Shown here: positions 50,701-57,453 of the stretch, piece by piece
How positions within the stretch are numbered: position 1 is the first letter of the stretch
How the letters are laid out: each line of letters begins with the position of its first letter
Assembly (NCBI GenBank): GCA_965233665.1
Contig: CBDDTG010000065.1
Coordinates: 19,657 to 83,656 of the forward strand
Direction of reading: 5' to 3'
DNA from: Bacterioplanes sp965233665
GTDB taxonomy: Bacteria > Pseudomonadota > Gammaproteobacteria > Pseudomonadales > Oceanobacteraceae
DNA: 64,000 bases
Translations under genes and position numbers: made by a program
The notes under the pieces: generated by a model
Database searches by the model: none
Told to the model about the DNA's origin: nothing
What the model saw: the letters and a program-made list of their open reading frames with translations, nothing else

Positions 50701-52193
50701 ATATCGCCTTGGATAACAGTGGCAATGCTGACGCCAGCGATGCTTCTTTTGCTGCCAGCTTAACCTGGCCTGAGGTCACCCCCAGCTCACCGGCGGATGC
50801 CAGTAACGAAATTCAAACGCTGACCGTGAATGTGGTCAATGACAATGTTCAGGAGACAGATGAAACCCTGACGCTGGCATTGCAGCCGGCCGGCTCTGAG
50901 GTGCTGGGCAGTCAAACGCTGACCGACATCACTTTGGTGGATGTAACCAGCCCAGCGTTGGTGGTGCTGGACCCAAGCTTGGCCGAGCAAGCGAGCGTTG
51001 CCGAAGGCGCTGGCACTGAAATTCGCGTTGAGCGCAGTTTAAACAGTGCCACGCAGTTCAGTGTTGACTATCAAGTCGCCGTTGAAGGTCTGCCGATTGG
51101 ACGCAGCATTAATGACTACATCGACTTTAGCAATAGCAGTATCAGTGCAACCACGGGTACCTTAAACTTTATCTCTGGCGGTGCGGATGTGCAGCCAATT
51201 AACTTGCTTACCCGCAATACCATTGACACCAATAATAATGTCGAAATTCTGTTCGAATTGTTAAACCCAGCGCCGGCGCGTGTTGTTGGTTTGGGGGCCG
51301 TCAGTGAAGCAAACAAGGGTTCGCCAACCGACACCCGCATTAAAATCGCAGAAGCTTCCAGGCTTGAAGATCATTTGATTGTGCGCTTAACCGACGGTGC
51401 AGATACCACCGAGTTCTCGCCAGGGCCGGCCACCAACATTCCGTCGTATTTGGTAACGAATAAAGACCACAGCCCGAGCCGTCGTCGCATTGATTTTGAA
51501 ATTGAAGTGCCAGCGGGCACGGGCATCGAGCCTAATCAAATTCAATACGAGTGGCGTTTGGCCGAGAACAGCTGGTTCGATGGCGTCAACACGCAAACCA
51601 ATGGCAATGCATTGTTTACAAATCGCAGTGGCGGTGCCGGCTATAACAATGGCAGTAATACCGTCTTTAGTGGCACTGTGCTGATTCCGTTTGTGGTCAC
51701 GGCGAAGACCTTTAATTTAGAGCTGTCGGTTACCGGTTTGGGCGGCTCCATCACCGAAGAGTTCACCAAAACTGTGCCAATAACGGCGCTGCCTCTGTGG
51801 CGCAGGTTACGCCAGGATCGTGACGAGGCCTGCTTAACCAATGGCAGTGACACAGTAGATTGTGCGCGTAGCGACACCCAATGGACCTGGAACCCAGATA
51901 ATCGACGCTTAATTCACCGCGAGTCTTATTTGGCCGGTGGTAATAATTATTGCTTTGAGTTGATTGATGACTCCAGAGATTCAAATGATCCACGCATGAG
52001 TGCTTGTACCGGGAGTAACAGCAACCTCAATGTTACTTTCCCGACAGATAGCAATATCTTTGGAACTCAGTTCCGTGAGTTTAATGTTTCTGGTGAAGCC
52101 GTGTGTGGCTACGGTAGCGGCAATGCATTCCAGAAGGTAGGTGGAGGTGGTGGCTGCACCGCCGGTGACCGCCGTTGGGCATGGCAGGAGTAG
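44760..52193 (+). CDS. Giant secreted multi-domain lectin-like protein (CTLD, LamG, Calx-beta)
   Basis: 2478 residues from ATG 44760 with a signal peptide (LLFLSLFGLSFHAAA). Residues about 20-1340 hold ten C-type-lectin-like modules of about 110-170 residues, each with a W-x-[DS]-x-x-C...AC-x-x-G-x-x-W boundary; boundaries are near residues 61, 230, 365, 481, 599, 730, 858, 1002, 1113 and 1243. Carbohydrate-motif variants are EPN (near 200 and 337), EPD (570) and QPD (34 and 689). About 1340-1446 is Ig/cadherin-like; about 1447-1657 is LamG-like (IARYTFDNSADPGRDVTGNG, IRLFIDGNEVAQ). Four Calx-beta-like domains lie at about 1664-2200 (TVTEPVYENDASTQQLCIWR). The C-terminus (about 2200-2478) ends in a Trp/Cys-rich segment. 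It should be a surface adhesin or fibre subunit. No export system specific to it is visible. Confidence 0.85.
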   Translation: MMRQILLFLSLFGLSFHAAADWQGPGAIPWANGQPDTSVGQCAVARASDGLWQTADCDSRARTLCSDGNNWVLSNSTHQFSNTAIPACVRQLGDSYAIAAPETATELATVNSLVTAQGEPVWLNLKYQQDTGSWQWNIDYSEPAPAGGDLSFSVWYDIIEGASDYKNGPWARYPNETPRLNLAEAQAANNAVNTYFAAEEPNDSGDCVQLYATGNNAGLWDDTPCQNSKRVACYNGSDWKISPNTTDLGNDNQNGGVETFDVSKGHAACAAVINDSGIAGDYVFAAPVSFDQSQQLLAVAQGVAGDVWINGNDSKFEDTFVFNLDMDVLAPFWNSNEPNGGNGENCAVQTRTGDWQDVNCNSSLPIACFDAFDGANGSWKIATATPFASVSDLSAICESQHGGRYQFFAPVTLTQQAALQAQMSTSQVFINARDAETEGVWKLNQKVNVWDINQPGNQSCVAVSANNGRWSTADCSLSKPVACSSGSQWYFTNTTTSLSDFASGQALCESEFGQGYLFKASRTLEDAQKLLYNARMAGVGGDYWVNGNRLSGGWVWNNSAVTVPIWSGGEPDGGAVENCATLAANGDWSDEVCGGAARAYLCRNGGSWQITGNGVLDDFRDGTQACEALGSGWRFAAPATLNDNSAAAAAITAAGGNPVWINASDKQDEDNWVINAAPVTGFPAWAANQPDNGGVAPGSETDSNPGEDCVYQDSDGRWQDASCIGNATYAFACTDGRDWKVTTGENAIRRFAEGHHACFVEYGSNFVFASPQNTDEVIKLDFARLTAAQKRGAAIDRVWLNLTDGGSEGEFRSNLPFSNWLTPDYPGQEPTQSCAYKSSVASGNNPWRLANCSQDAAHYACFNGSRWRIAVSQGKLVNGQVQIVPQVGEDYWSYERGERLCKQQFGTEYFFAAPVTAAEESALDAAIRATSAQVKNTWLNLRYLAQVNSSNNRWFNNRIDTTGWAQPEFANFNNADCSVLHMDGSITDSDCGSADLSGSSLGFACFDGDWQVLSNNGNEDWQQGFARCDDELGALFAVPRSPLELQQVQALMTGPVWVNMTDTALESQWLANRERHTWWQPGEPGNSGNRDCAVLDHDSGEWRAEKCDIQQLAFACRTLDNGTINWQISQGADIWSRGFAVCQREFPGSEFYLPTGFGSVSASQSQMNLQAAASNAGRDVWLNFSDQEAEGSWRSYQVYSDWAATSLFDENLDCGFYDRLATNGGTWQMDACQYTAASVSARGYACTDGYEWRLAPASGSTQLSWTAGFTACQALGSDWRFATPSNAVENAKLKLAMEIADFNQVWINAQDRIEEGNWWLNGDEVNFPPLIDTSLTQLTVAEQSAQVLHAELSDEEGEGIASANWTLISDSRFANVADSDVVISGENLVKNGANATLTANYTAPTLLQQDAVLVFRVTATDIPSGTATAASGEKTLTVQVKAPAIARYTFDNSADPGRDVTGNGHNAVNTPAMPLPRVEQGKLVLNSNDVMVVPGLASDANNGLPIPANEYTLAFRISIEQNTTGNWRGVLQKGDDGSQQRQPGIFLYPNSHVLHTNSSRDSSGNGSFDSNLVVDSPQPLLDRQWINVIYEKTNAGIRLFIDGNEVAQAAYSGSALANDGNLYVGNVPGAAESFVGWIDDIQIFRRALTATERANVLPPPPAGEVSFTEVQQEVNEDAGSVTLSVERRRGSVAPLQAAISFVAAEGTATIGSVSDVTSNSADLAFDGSGSNQVNVNWAAGERGSKSVTLTLANTDDGEREGTETAVFRLPVNALTPADAEVAEPATTRLRLADVTPNPFGNFSAETTVTEPVYENDASTQQLCIWRRSGSDGNVTVNFNLQGSAVAGVDYQVLGSGLTVNAGSGSAVFNTGAALPQSQCVDIQVVNRSSNDNDRSLTLVLTGLSADSGKDPLLTDQDSASLTIRDWAPGEFNFVADSYSCKEPNTDATVPSELRPSAAEMTCEVEVQRSNTGVYAPAASINIALDNSGNADASDASFAASLTWPEVTPSSPADASNEIQTLTVNVVNDNVQETDETLTLALQPAGSEVLGSQTLTDITLVDVTSPALVVLDPSLAEQASVAEGAGTEIRVERSLNSATQFSVDYQVAVEGLPIGRSINDYIDFSNSSISATTGTLNFISGGADVQPINLLTRNTIDTNNNVEILFELLNPAPARVVGLGAVSEANKGSPTDTRIKIAEASRLEDHLIVRLTDGADTTEFSPGPATNIPSYLVTNKDHSPSRRRIDFEIEVPAGTGIEPNQIQYEWRLAENSWFDGVNTQTNGNALFTNRSGGAGYNNGSNTVFSGTVLIPFVVTAKTFNLELSVTGLGGSITEEFTKTVPITALPLWRRLRQDRDEACLTNGSDTVDCARSDTQWTWNPDNRRLIHRESYLAGGNNYCFELIDDSRDSNDPRMSACTGSNSNLNVTFPTDSNIFGTQFREFNVSGEAVCGYGSGNAFQKVGGGGGCTAGDRRWAWQE

Positions 52194-52197
52194 GGCA

Positions 52198-53622
52198 ATG
52201 AAAAAAACGAGCTTAGTTCTTTTATTTTTGACGCCTGCTGCCACTGCCATGCAGTCGTTGGATGATGAAGCCTTAGGGCAGGTCACAGGTGAAGGCATCG
52301 GCGCCACCTTTGACGACGTGGTGTTGTATTCAGGCGACTATGGCCGCCCAGACGATTTTCAACTGCGTTTGCGCTTAACCGACGAGTCGCCTTTGCAGGC
52401 GGATTATCTGGTGTTCAGTGAGCTGCGCTTTAATAGATCCGGTGAGATGCCAGGCAGTGTCACCGGGTCGGGCTACTTTGGCAGCTATACCGACCCCTTT
52501 GTGGTGGCGGATATTCGCACCTTAACCGAGCAGCATGTGGTGAGCAGTGGCCCGCTGGCCGGTCAAAAACGTGAGCAAACTGCCTTATATACCGCTTTTC
52601 CTGCGGCAGATTTACAACAAACCGAGCGCAGTTTTTATCGCTTTAGCGATGCGCAGCTGGGGGTTGAAAATGAAATCGTGCGTTACAACACCATTAACCT
52701 CGGGCGTGGCGATCAGGAGAAATACTACACAGGCATCCCCGTCGGTTTTTTTGATGGCAACGTCAGTAACGTAAATTTGGGCAATCTGTATAACTTGAAT
52801 GACAGCTACAAGGCTGTGCAGCTGGCCCAGCAGCAGCGTTTGGATGCTGCTGCCTCCAAGTTTGATTTGCACATGCGTGTGGATGCTCTGGTGACCGAGG
52901 CTGACCGCATTGATCCAAATGAGTCTTTTTTAAGCTATGTCGATGTTCAAGGCGCGCGCCTGTATGGCACCGAGTTTTACTTGTGGGGGCATGATAACCA
53001 AGGTGAAACATTGGGGGCTGACCCATTTAATAATAATGGCGGTCCTGTGTATGCCGATCGCGGCCTGTCATTGTCGTTGTCGATGGGCTTGCAAGCCGAT
53101 GCCATAAAGCTAACCACAGATGCCGATAAATCGCTGGCCAGCACCTTGGCACTCAATAACGTGGATATGTACATTCCTTTTGGCAGTGTTGACCAACCGG
53201 TAACCATCAGTACGGTTAAATACGATCAGTATGTACGTGGTCAATGGGCACAAGGGACCCGTGAGGGCATAGAAAAAACACAACTGCGATTAGAAATCGC
53301 TGGCTTGCCGCAAGACGTAGCGCAAGCGCCGCAGGGCAATATTTTTATCGAGTCCATGTCATTCGGCGACCCGAACGATGAAGAAATTATCACCGGCAGG
53401 CAAGATATATTCCTGCGTGATGCCAACGGCAACATTGTTGAAACCGTACCGGATGTGATTCATCGGGCGTTTGTGCCCAAAACCGTCACTTATAACGAGC
53501 AGGTCAATCGTTACAACGCCGCCAACCCGGGCAGCGAAATCCCTAATATTCCTAACCAAAATGTGGTGGAAATTCGCGGTTTAGAAATTCAGCGTTTGGT
53601 CATTACCACACAGGATTTATAA
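52198..53622 (+). CDS. Secreted DUF6160-like protein 3
   Basis: 474 residues from ATG 52198, four bases after the giant gene's stop with CAGGAGTAGGGCA as ribosome site overlapping its end. Signal peptide MKKTSLVLLFLTPAATA, then MQSLDDEALGQVTGEGIGAT, the motif with GE in place of GQ. The mature protein is larger and more divergent, with LRLRLTDESPLQADYLVFSE, LSLSMGLQADAIKLTTDADK and AFVPKTVTYNEQVNRYNAAN. It probably forms part of the same exported complex. The tight spacing means translation is likely coupled to the giant protein. Confidence 0.8.
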   Translation: MKKTSLVLLFLTPAATAMQSLDDEALGQVTGEGIGATFDDVVLYSGDYGRPDDFQLRLRLTDESPLQADYLVFSELRFNRSGEMPGSVTGSGYFGSYTDPFVVADIRTLTEQHVVSSGPLAGQKREQTALYTAFPAADLQQTERSFYRFSDAQLGVENEIVRYNTINLGRGDQEKYYTGIPVGFFDGNVSNVNLGNLYNLNDSYKAVQLAQQQRLDAAASKFDLHMRVDALVTEADRIDPNESFLSYVDVQGARLYGTEFYLWGHDNQGETLGADPFNNNGGPVYADRGLSLSLSMGLQADAIKLTTDADKSLASTLALNNVDMYIPFGSVDQPVTISTVKYDQYVRGQWAQGTREGIEKTQLRLEIAGLPQDVAQAPQGNIFIESMSFGDPNDEEIITGRQDIFLRDANGNIVETVPDVIHRAFVPKTVTYNEQVNRYNAANPGSEIPNIPNQNVVEIRGLEIQRLVITTQDL

Positions 53623-53624
53623 CG

Positions 53625-54095
53625 ATGAAATGGATAGCACTCACCCCATTGCTCTACTCATCTTTGTGCCTGGCAGACCTAACGCCATTAAACGAGCAGC
53701 AGTTGCAACGAGTCGATGGGCAAGCTGGCATTACGCTAAGCGGTCGCATGGAGTTTGAACAGGGCACGCGCTTTAGCTACCAGAACGAAGACGCAGAATA
53801 CATAGATAACACTGCGTATTGGCTGGTGATGAACGAAGTCACAGGCGGTATCGGCTTTAGTGATATGAAACTGGATCTGGTCGATGGTATTGGCCCTAAT
53901 GGCGATAAAACTGCTTTGCAAATTACGTTGCCAGAAGAGCTTGAGTTTGAACAGTTGCAGACCGAGGGGTTTTATCTGGGTGATAACCGGGAGGTGAATC
54001 AAATGAGTGACCGTCGTTTCCTGTTTGCCGTGGAGCTAGATGGCAAGCTGCAGGCGCCTGCGCAAACCAAAGTTAATATCTTTCCGGTGAACTGA
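53625..54095 (+). CDS. Secreted DUF6160-like protein 4 (short)
   Basis: 156 residues from ATG 53625, two bases after the previous stop. Signal peptide WIALTPLLYSSLCLA, then LTPLNEQQLQRVDGQAGITL. A single beta-rich domain follows with YWLVMNEVTGGIGFSDMKLD and FLFAVELDGKLQAPAQTKVN. It is the smallest member of the set and may be a minor subunit or a chaperone-like partner. Its stop is one base before the next ATG. Confidence 0.8.
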   Translation: MKWIALTPLLYSSLCLADLTPLNEQQLQRVDGQAGITLSGRMEFEQGTRFSYQNEDAEYIDNTAYWLVMNEVTGGIGFSDMKLDLVDGIGPNGDKTALQITLPEELEFEQLQTEGFYLGDNREVNQMSDRRFLFAVELDGKLQAPAQTKVNIFPVN

Positions 54096-54096
54096 T

Positions 54097-55248
54097 ATGA
54101 CCCGACTCTTAATGTTACTCATGCTGTCTGCCCCTGCTTGGGCTAATTTAGAGCCGCTGACGGAGCAAGAACTGGCGGCGAGCTTTGGCCAGGCCATTTT
54201 CGAGTTGAATGAGCAGCTGGTGAACCAGGGCAATGGCTCACAACTTAATATGACGCGGTTAACCATGGGCGCACGCGTTGAAATTAATGCCAACGTTGCG
54301 GAGTTATCGTTAGGGCGTTATTGGCGGCCAGAAGGCACCAACTGCAGCGGTGGTCCGGGCGGTGACAAGGTGTGTTACAACAACATTGTGCCAGAAAGTT
54401 ACGATGACAATATTAATTGGGCTTGCACGGCCAAGCCGTGCGGCTCTGTAGGCTTGCCCGACGACGCGTATAAATCCTCCGCTTTTACCCATGATACCGA
54501 CGGCGCTATCAGTTTCTTTGATTTCTCCGGAGGCTATCAGCCGGATGGCGGTGTCGATATAAAATTGCGTGACGTTACCTTGGGTCAGGTGCGCGATAAA
54601 GGCAATGGCCAGTATGAGTTACTGCCTTTTGTACAGGAAAACCCCTATATCGAATTTGCCTTTGATGAAACCGGTGCCTCGCGCAAGTTGGTTGGTTTTC
54701 GCATTGGCGCTGAAGATGCCTTTGGTTATCAAGGCAACATCATTGATGTTATTTCGGGTTTTATTCGCCCGAACATTGAAGCGGAATTGAAGCTGGGCGC
54801 ATTGCCCGCAGGTAATATTCGCTTGGAAGCAAGCCTGGGTGGGGTGCGAACCATTGGTTGGTTGGATGAAAAAACCTTCGATATTTTAGGCGGGAGCTTT
54901 ATCGGTGGAATCATCGCTGGCAACCCGGACTTACTGCTGTCGCTGTCTAACCATGGCCAGTTGCTTCCCGTGCAGTCGAATTACCTTGAGCATACTGAAG
55001 CCTTCTTTTTTAGTGCCGGCACTCGCGCTATTCAGTGGAGCAAGGTGGGAACATATAAACCAGAAATTTCACGCCCGGGCTTCTGGATTAACCTCGGTGG
55101 CGATGGCGGTTTAAAAGCAAAAACTCAACTCGGTGCACACCCGGTCAATTACTTTCCGGGACATCCTAAGCATGACTTGTACGGCGGCAACCCGAACTAT
55201 GGTGATATCAATACGTTACCGTCTTGGTCGCAAACCTACGGCAATTAA
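54097..55248 (+). CDS. Secreted DUF6160-like protein 5
   Basis: 383 residues from ATG 54097. Signal peptide TRLLMLLMLSAPAWA, then NLEPLTEQELAASFGQAIFE, the most divergent leader motif. The segment ENPYIEFAFDETGASRKLVG followed by FRIGAEDAFGYQGNIIDVIS resembles a family of hypothetical exported proteins found in Pseudomonas and Marinobacter. An early Cys-rich part (TNCSGGPGGDKVCYNNIV, WACTAKPCGSVG) may hold disulfides. It is the last gene of the operon; a RepB MITE follows 21 bp after the stop and no terminator is seen before it. Confidence 0.8.
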   Translation: MTRLLMLLMLSAPAWANLEPLTEQELAASFGQAIFELNEQLVNQGNGSQLNMTRLTMGARVEINANVAELSLGRYWRPEGTNCSGGPGGDKVCYNNIVPESYDDNINWACTAKPCGSVGLPDDAYKSSAFTHDTDGAISFFDFSGGYQPDGGVDIKLRDVTLGQVRDKGNGQYELLPFVQENPYIEFAFDETGASRKLVGFRIGAEDAFGYQGNIIDVISGFIRPNIEAELKLGALPAGNIRLEASLGGVRTIGWLDEKTFDILGGSFIGGIIAGNPDLLLSLSNHGQLLPVQSNYLEHTEAFFFSAGTRAIQWSKVGTYKPEISRPGFWINLGGDGGLKAKTQLGAHPVNYFPGHPKHDLYGGNPNYGDINTLPSWSQTYGN

Positions 55249-55269
55249 AGGCAGCTTGGGCTGTCCAAG

Positions 55270-55530
55270 GGCACCTCTGAATAATTCGGTGCCCGCTCTG
55301 GATCGCCAGAGGGCTTCAGATCACGAAGACGGTTTGCCGCTCTAGCCAGCTACAGCAAAAATCGGCGACACAGAGCTGGAGTTCTCTGGCGCTCCCCTTA
55401 GGCGCGGGCGGCAGGCTTCCATAACGTCGTTGGCGATGTTGAAAAGGGCTGGCCATTTCCTGCCATCACCGCTTTGTTCTGAAAGCCTGCTGCACTCGCG
55501 CAGAGTTGTGCAGAATTATTCAGCGGTGCC
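55270..55530. mobile_element. RepB MITE-like element, complete copy
   Basis: 261 bp with ends GGCACCTCTGAATAATTC and GAATTATTCAGCGGTGCC, flanked by CAAG duplications (55266-55269 and 55531-55534). Inner hairpins match the copies at 16129 and 7150: GGTGCCCGCTCTGGATCGCC, GCTACAGCAAAAATCGGCGA, GTTCTCTGGCGCTCCCC. No open frame. It lies right after the last gene of the secreted-protein operon. Confidence 0.88.
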
Positions 55531-55539
55531 CAAGCCCAC

Positions 55540-56169
55540 CTATAACCGAAAGCTTTTCACCGAGGCTGCCAGTGTCGGTACGCTGGCGGCGTGTCCTTGA
55601 GCGCTGACATGTTGCAGCTGTGGCATGCTGCTGAGCACACTTAAATCTCGCAGTGGGTTGTGATCCACATATAGCTTAATAATTGGACTTTGCTCCAGCC
55701 CGTGCAGATCACTGAGCTGATTGTGCTTGGCTGATAACTGGCTTAGAGATGCCTGCTGTGTCAGTGGTTGCAGTGACTGCACGTTATTATTATCAATATC
55801 CAAACTAAACAGACCATTGAGCCCAGCTAGTGGCGTCAGGTCTGTAATCTGATTGTGTGGCAATGATACTATACGCGCCGCGCTGAGCTGCTCAATGCCG
55901 TTCAAATTAGCAATATTGTGCTCGGGGCAATTGATAATTTGCGCTTGGGATATCTTTTCGATGCCTTGCTGCTGCAAGCATTGAGTTAAAGCGGGGTCGC
56001 TAAAGCGGCTGAAATCAATTGCCTGGTCAGATGCCAGATTATCCATGCCTGGGTTGGGTGTGGTGCTGTTATCCGCACTGCTGGAGCCTGAGCTGCCTTG
56101 ATCGAAACAGCCGCTGAGGGCGGTTGCGCACGCCGCCAGGCACATTGCCTTAAAAATAGGTGAAGTCAT
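55540..56169 (-). CDS. Leucine-rich-repeat lipoprotein
   Basis: 209 residues. A lipoprotein signal ends in AACATALSGC (lipobox LSGC). A Ser/Gly-rich linker precedes five or six LRR units of the internalin type, for example ARIVSLPHNQITDLTPLAGL, NGLFSLDIDNNNVQSLQPLT and SQLSAKHNQLSDLHGLEQ. LRR proteins of this type mediate protein binding at the surface. The gene is convergent with the secreted-protein operon and might belong to the same surface repertoire. ATG 56169 with a short upstream purine tract. Confidence 0.8.
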   Translation of the reverse strand: MTSPIFKAMCLAACATALSGCFDQGSSGSSSADNSTTPNPGMDNLASDQAIDFSRFSDPALTQCLQQQGIEKISQAQIINCPEHNIANLNGIEQLSAARIVSLPHNQITDLTPLAGLNGLFSLDIDNNNVQSLQPLTQQASLSQLSAKHNQLSDLHGLEQSPIIKLYVDHNPLRDLSVLSSMPQLQHVSAQGHAASVPTLAASVKSFRL

Positions 56170-56317
56170 GGTGGGTACCCGCGTGTTGTTATTGTTATCT
56201 GACGCAGCTGAGCTGCCATCATTGACGTTGTGGATCGACTTTTTTAGTCACCTTAATGGAATAGTACCATAGTTCATTTATTGTCCAACCGGGCAATGCA
56301 GTTAGAGAGTAAAAATC

Positions 56318-57283
56318 ATGCTGGATCTCAACCAATTGGCGGTGTTTATTCGGGTGGTCGAAGAGGGGAGCTTTACCGCCGCTGGTAAAGCCCTAGGGAT
56401 GCCGAAATCGCGGGTGAGTCGCATGGTCGCGGATTTAGAAACCCAACTTGGCGTGCGTTTATTGCATCGCACAACGCGTCGGCTGCATTTAACCGAGGTA
56501 GGCCAAGGTTATTATGAGCATTGCCGACAATCCATCAGTGATATTCACAGTGCCCACAGTATGCTGGCCGATCGTGAGCAAGATGCTCATGGCCTATTGC
56601 GCATTGCCGTGCCCATGGTGGCCGGCAGCGGAGCCTTGGGGCACTATCTAGCTCGCTTTCAGCAGCAATACCCTGAGGTGCGGCTGGAAGTGCTGCACAC
56701 TGAAGGTCAAATTAACCTGGTGGAAGAAGGCTTTGATGTCGGCGTATATTTTGGCCCCATGCCGGATTCCAGTTTGGTCGCTCGCACCATTACCACCTCC
56801 GATAACGTGTTGGTGGCCAGCCCTGAGTATTTGGCCCGCGTCGGCAAGCCTGAGCATCCCCGCGACTTGGCCAATATGCGCTGCGTAAAAATTGGCGAGG
56901 GCACGGCGGCGGTAACGTACGAGTTGCATCACGCCAACAGCCAAGAAAACTGTCAGGTGCAAGTCGAGCCTAATATTGTCATTAACATGGTGGCCAGCGC
57001 GGTCAATAGCATTGTGCACGGCGCTGGGGTCGGCGCCGTACCTTTTTTGCTGGCCGGCGAGTTTATTGTAAGTGGCCAATTAGTACCGATTTTTCAGGAG
57101 TGGGAGTTAAAACCTCAGGCCATTTCTTTGGCCTATCCAACCCGTCAATATTTACCGCAAAAAGTGCGAAAATTCATCGATTTTATGTTGGCTGAGGCCG
57201 AGCGCTTAGAAACCATGTTGCAGCAGCTGCCTGATCCTGAGCAGCAATGGCAGGCGTTTGTACAGCTGGTGAAAGGCCTTTAG
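56318..57283 (+). CDS. LysR family transcriptional regulator
   Basis: 321 residues. The N-terminal winged helix reads LDLNQLAVFIRVVEEGSFTA then AGKALGMPKSRVSRMVADLE, the LTTR signature. The C-terminal co-inducer domain follows (LLRIAVPMVAGSGALGHYLA, VRLEVLHTEGQINLVEEGFD, VGVYFGPMPDSSLVARTITT). It matches the CrgA/DsdC-like group often controlling quinone or small-molecule reductases. No obvious target next to it; it is divergent from the LRR lipoprotein and in line with, but 170 bp from, the TonB receptor. Confidence 0.9.
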   Translation: MLDLNQLAVFIRVVEEGSFTAAGKALGMPKSRVSRMVADLETQLGVRLLHRTTRRLHLTEVGQGYYEHCRQSISDIHSAHSMLADREQDAHGLLRIAVPMVAGSGALGHYLARFQQQYPEVRLEVLHTEGQINLVEEGFDVGVYFGPMPDSSLVARTITTSDNVLVASPEYLARVGKPEHPRDLANMRCVKIGEGTAAVTYELHHANSQENCQVQVEPNIVINMVASAVNSIVHGAGVGAVPFLLAGEFIVSGQLVPIFQEWELKPQAISLAYPTRQYLPQKVRKFIDFMLAEAERLETMLQQLPDPEQQWQAFVQLVKGL

Positions 57284-57453
57284 ACGCCACAATTCCCCCT
57301 TCGTGACATCATGCCTCAGGCCTTTGGCTGAGTCCTTGTCATTTTAGTGTCACATTTCAGCAACATACTGCCGCCACGTTCGAAGTGTGGCGGTCAGGCC
57401 TAAGTGAGCCTGCTCGCCACACAGTCACAGTGTTTTTCCTCGTAGGGGGCATA

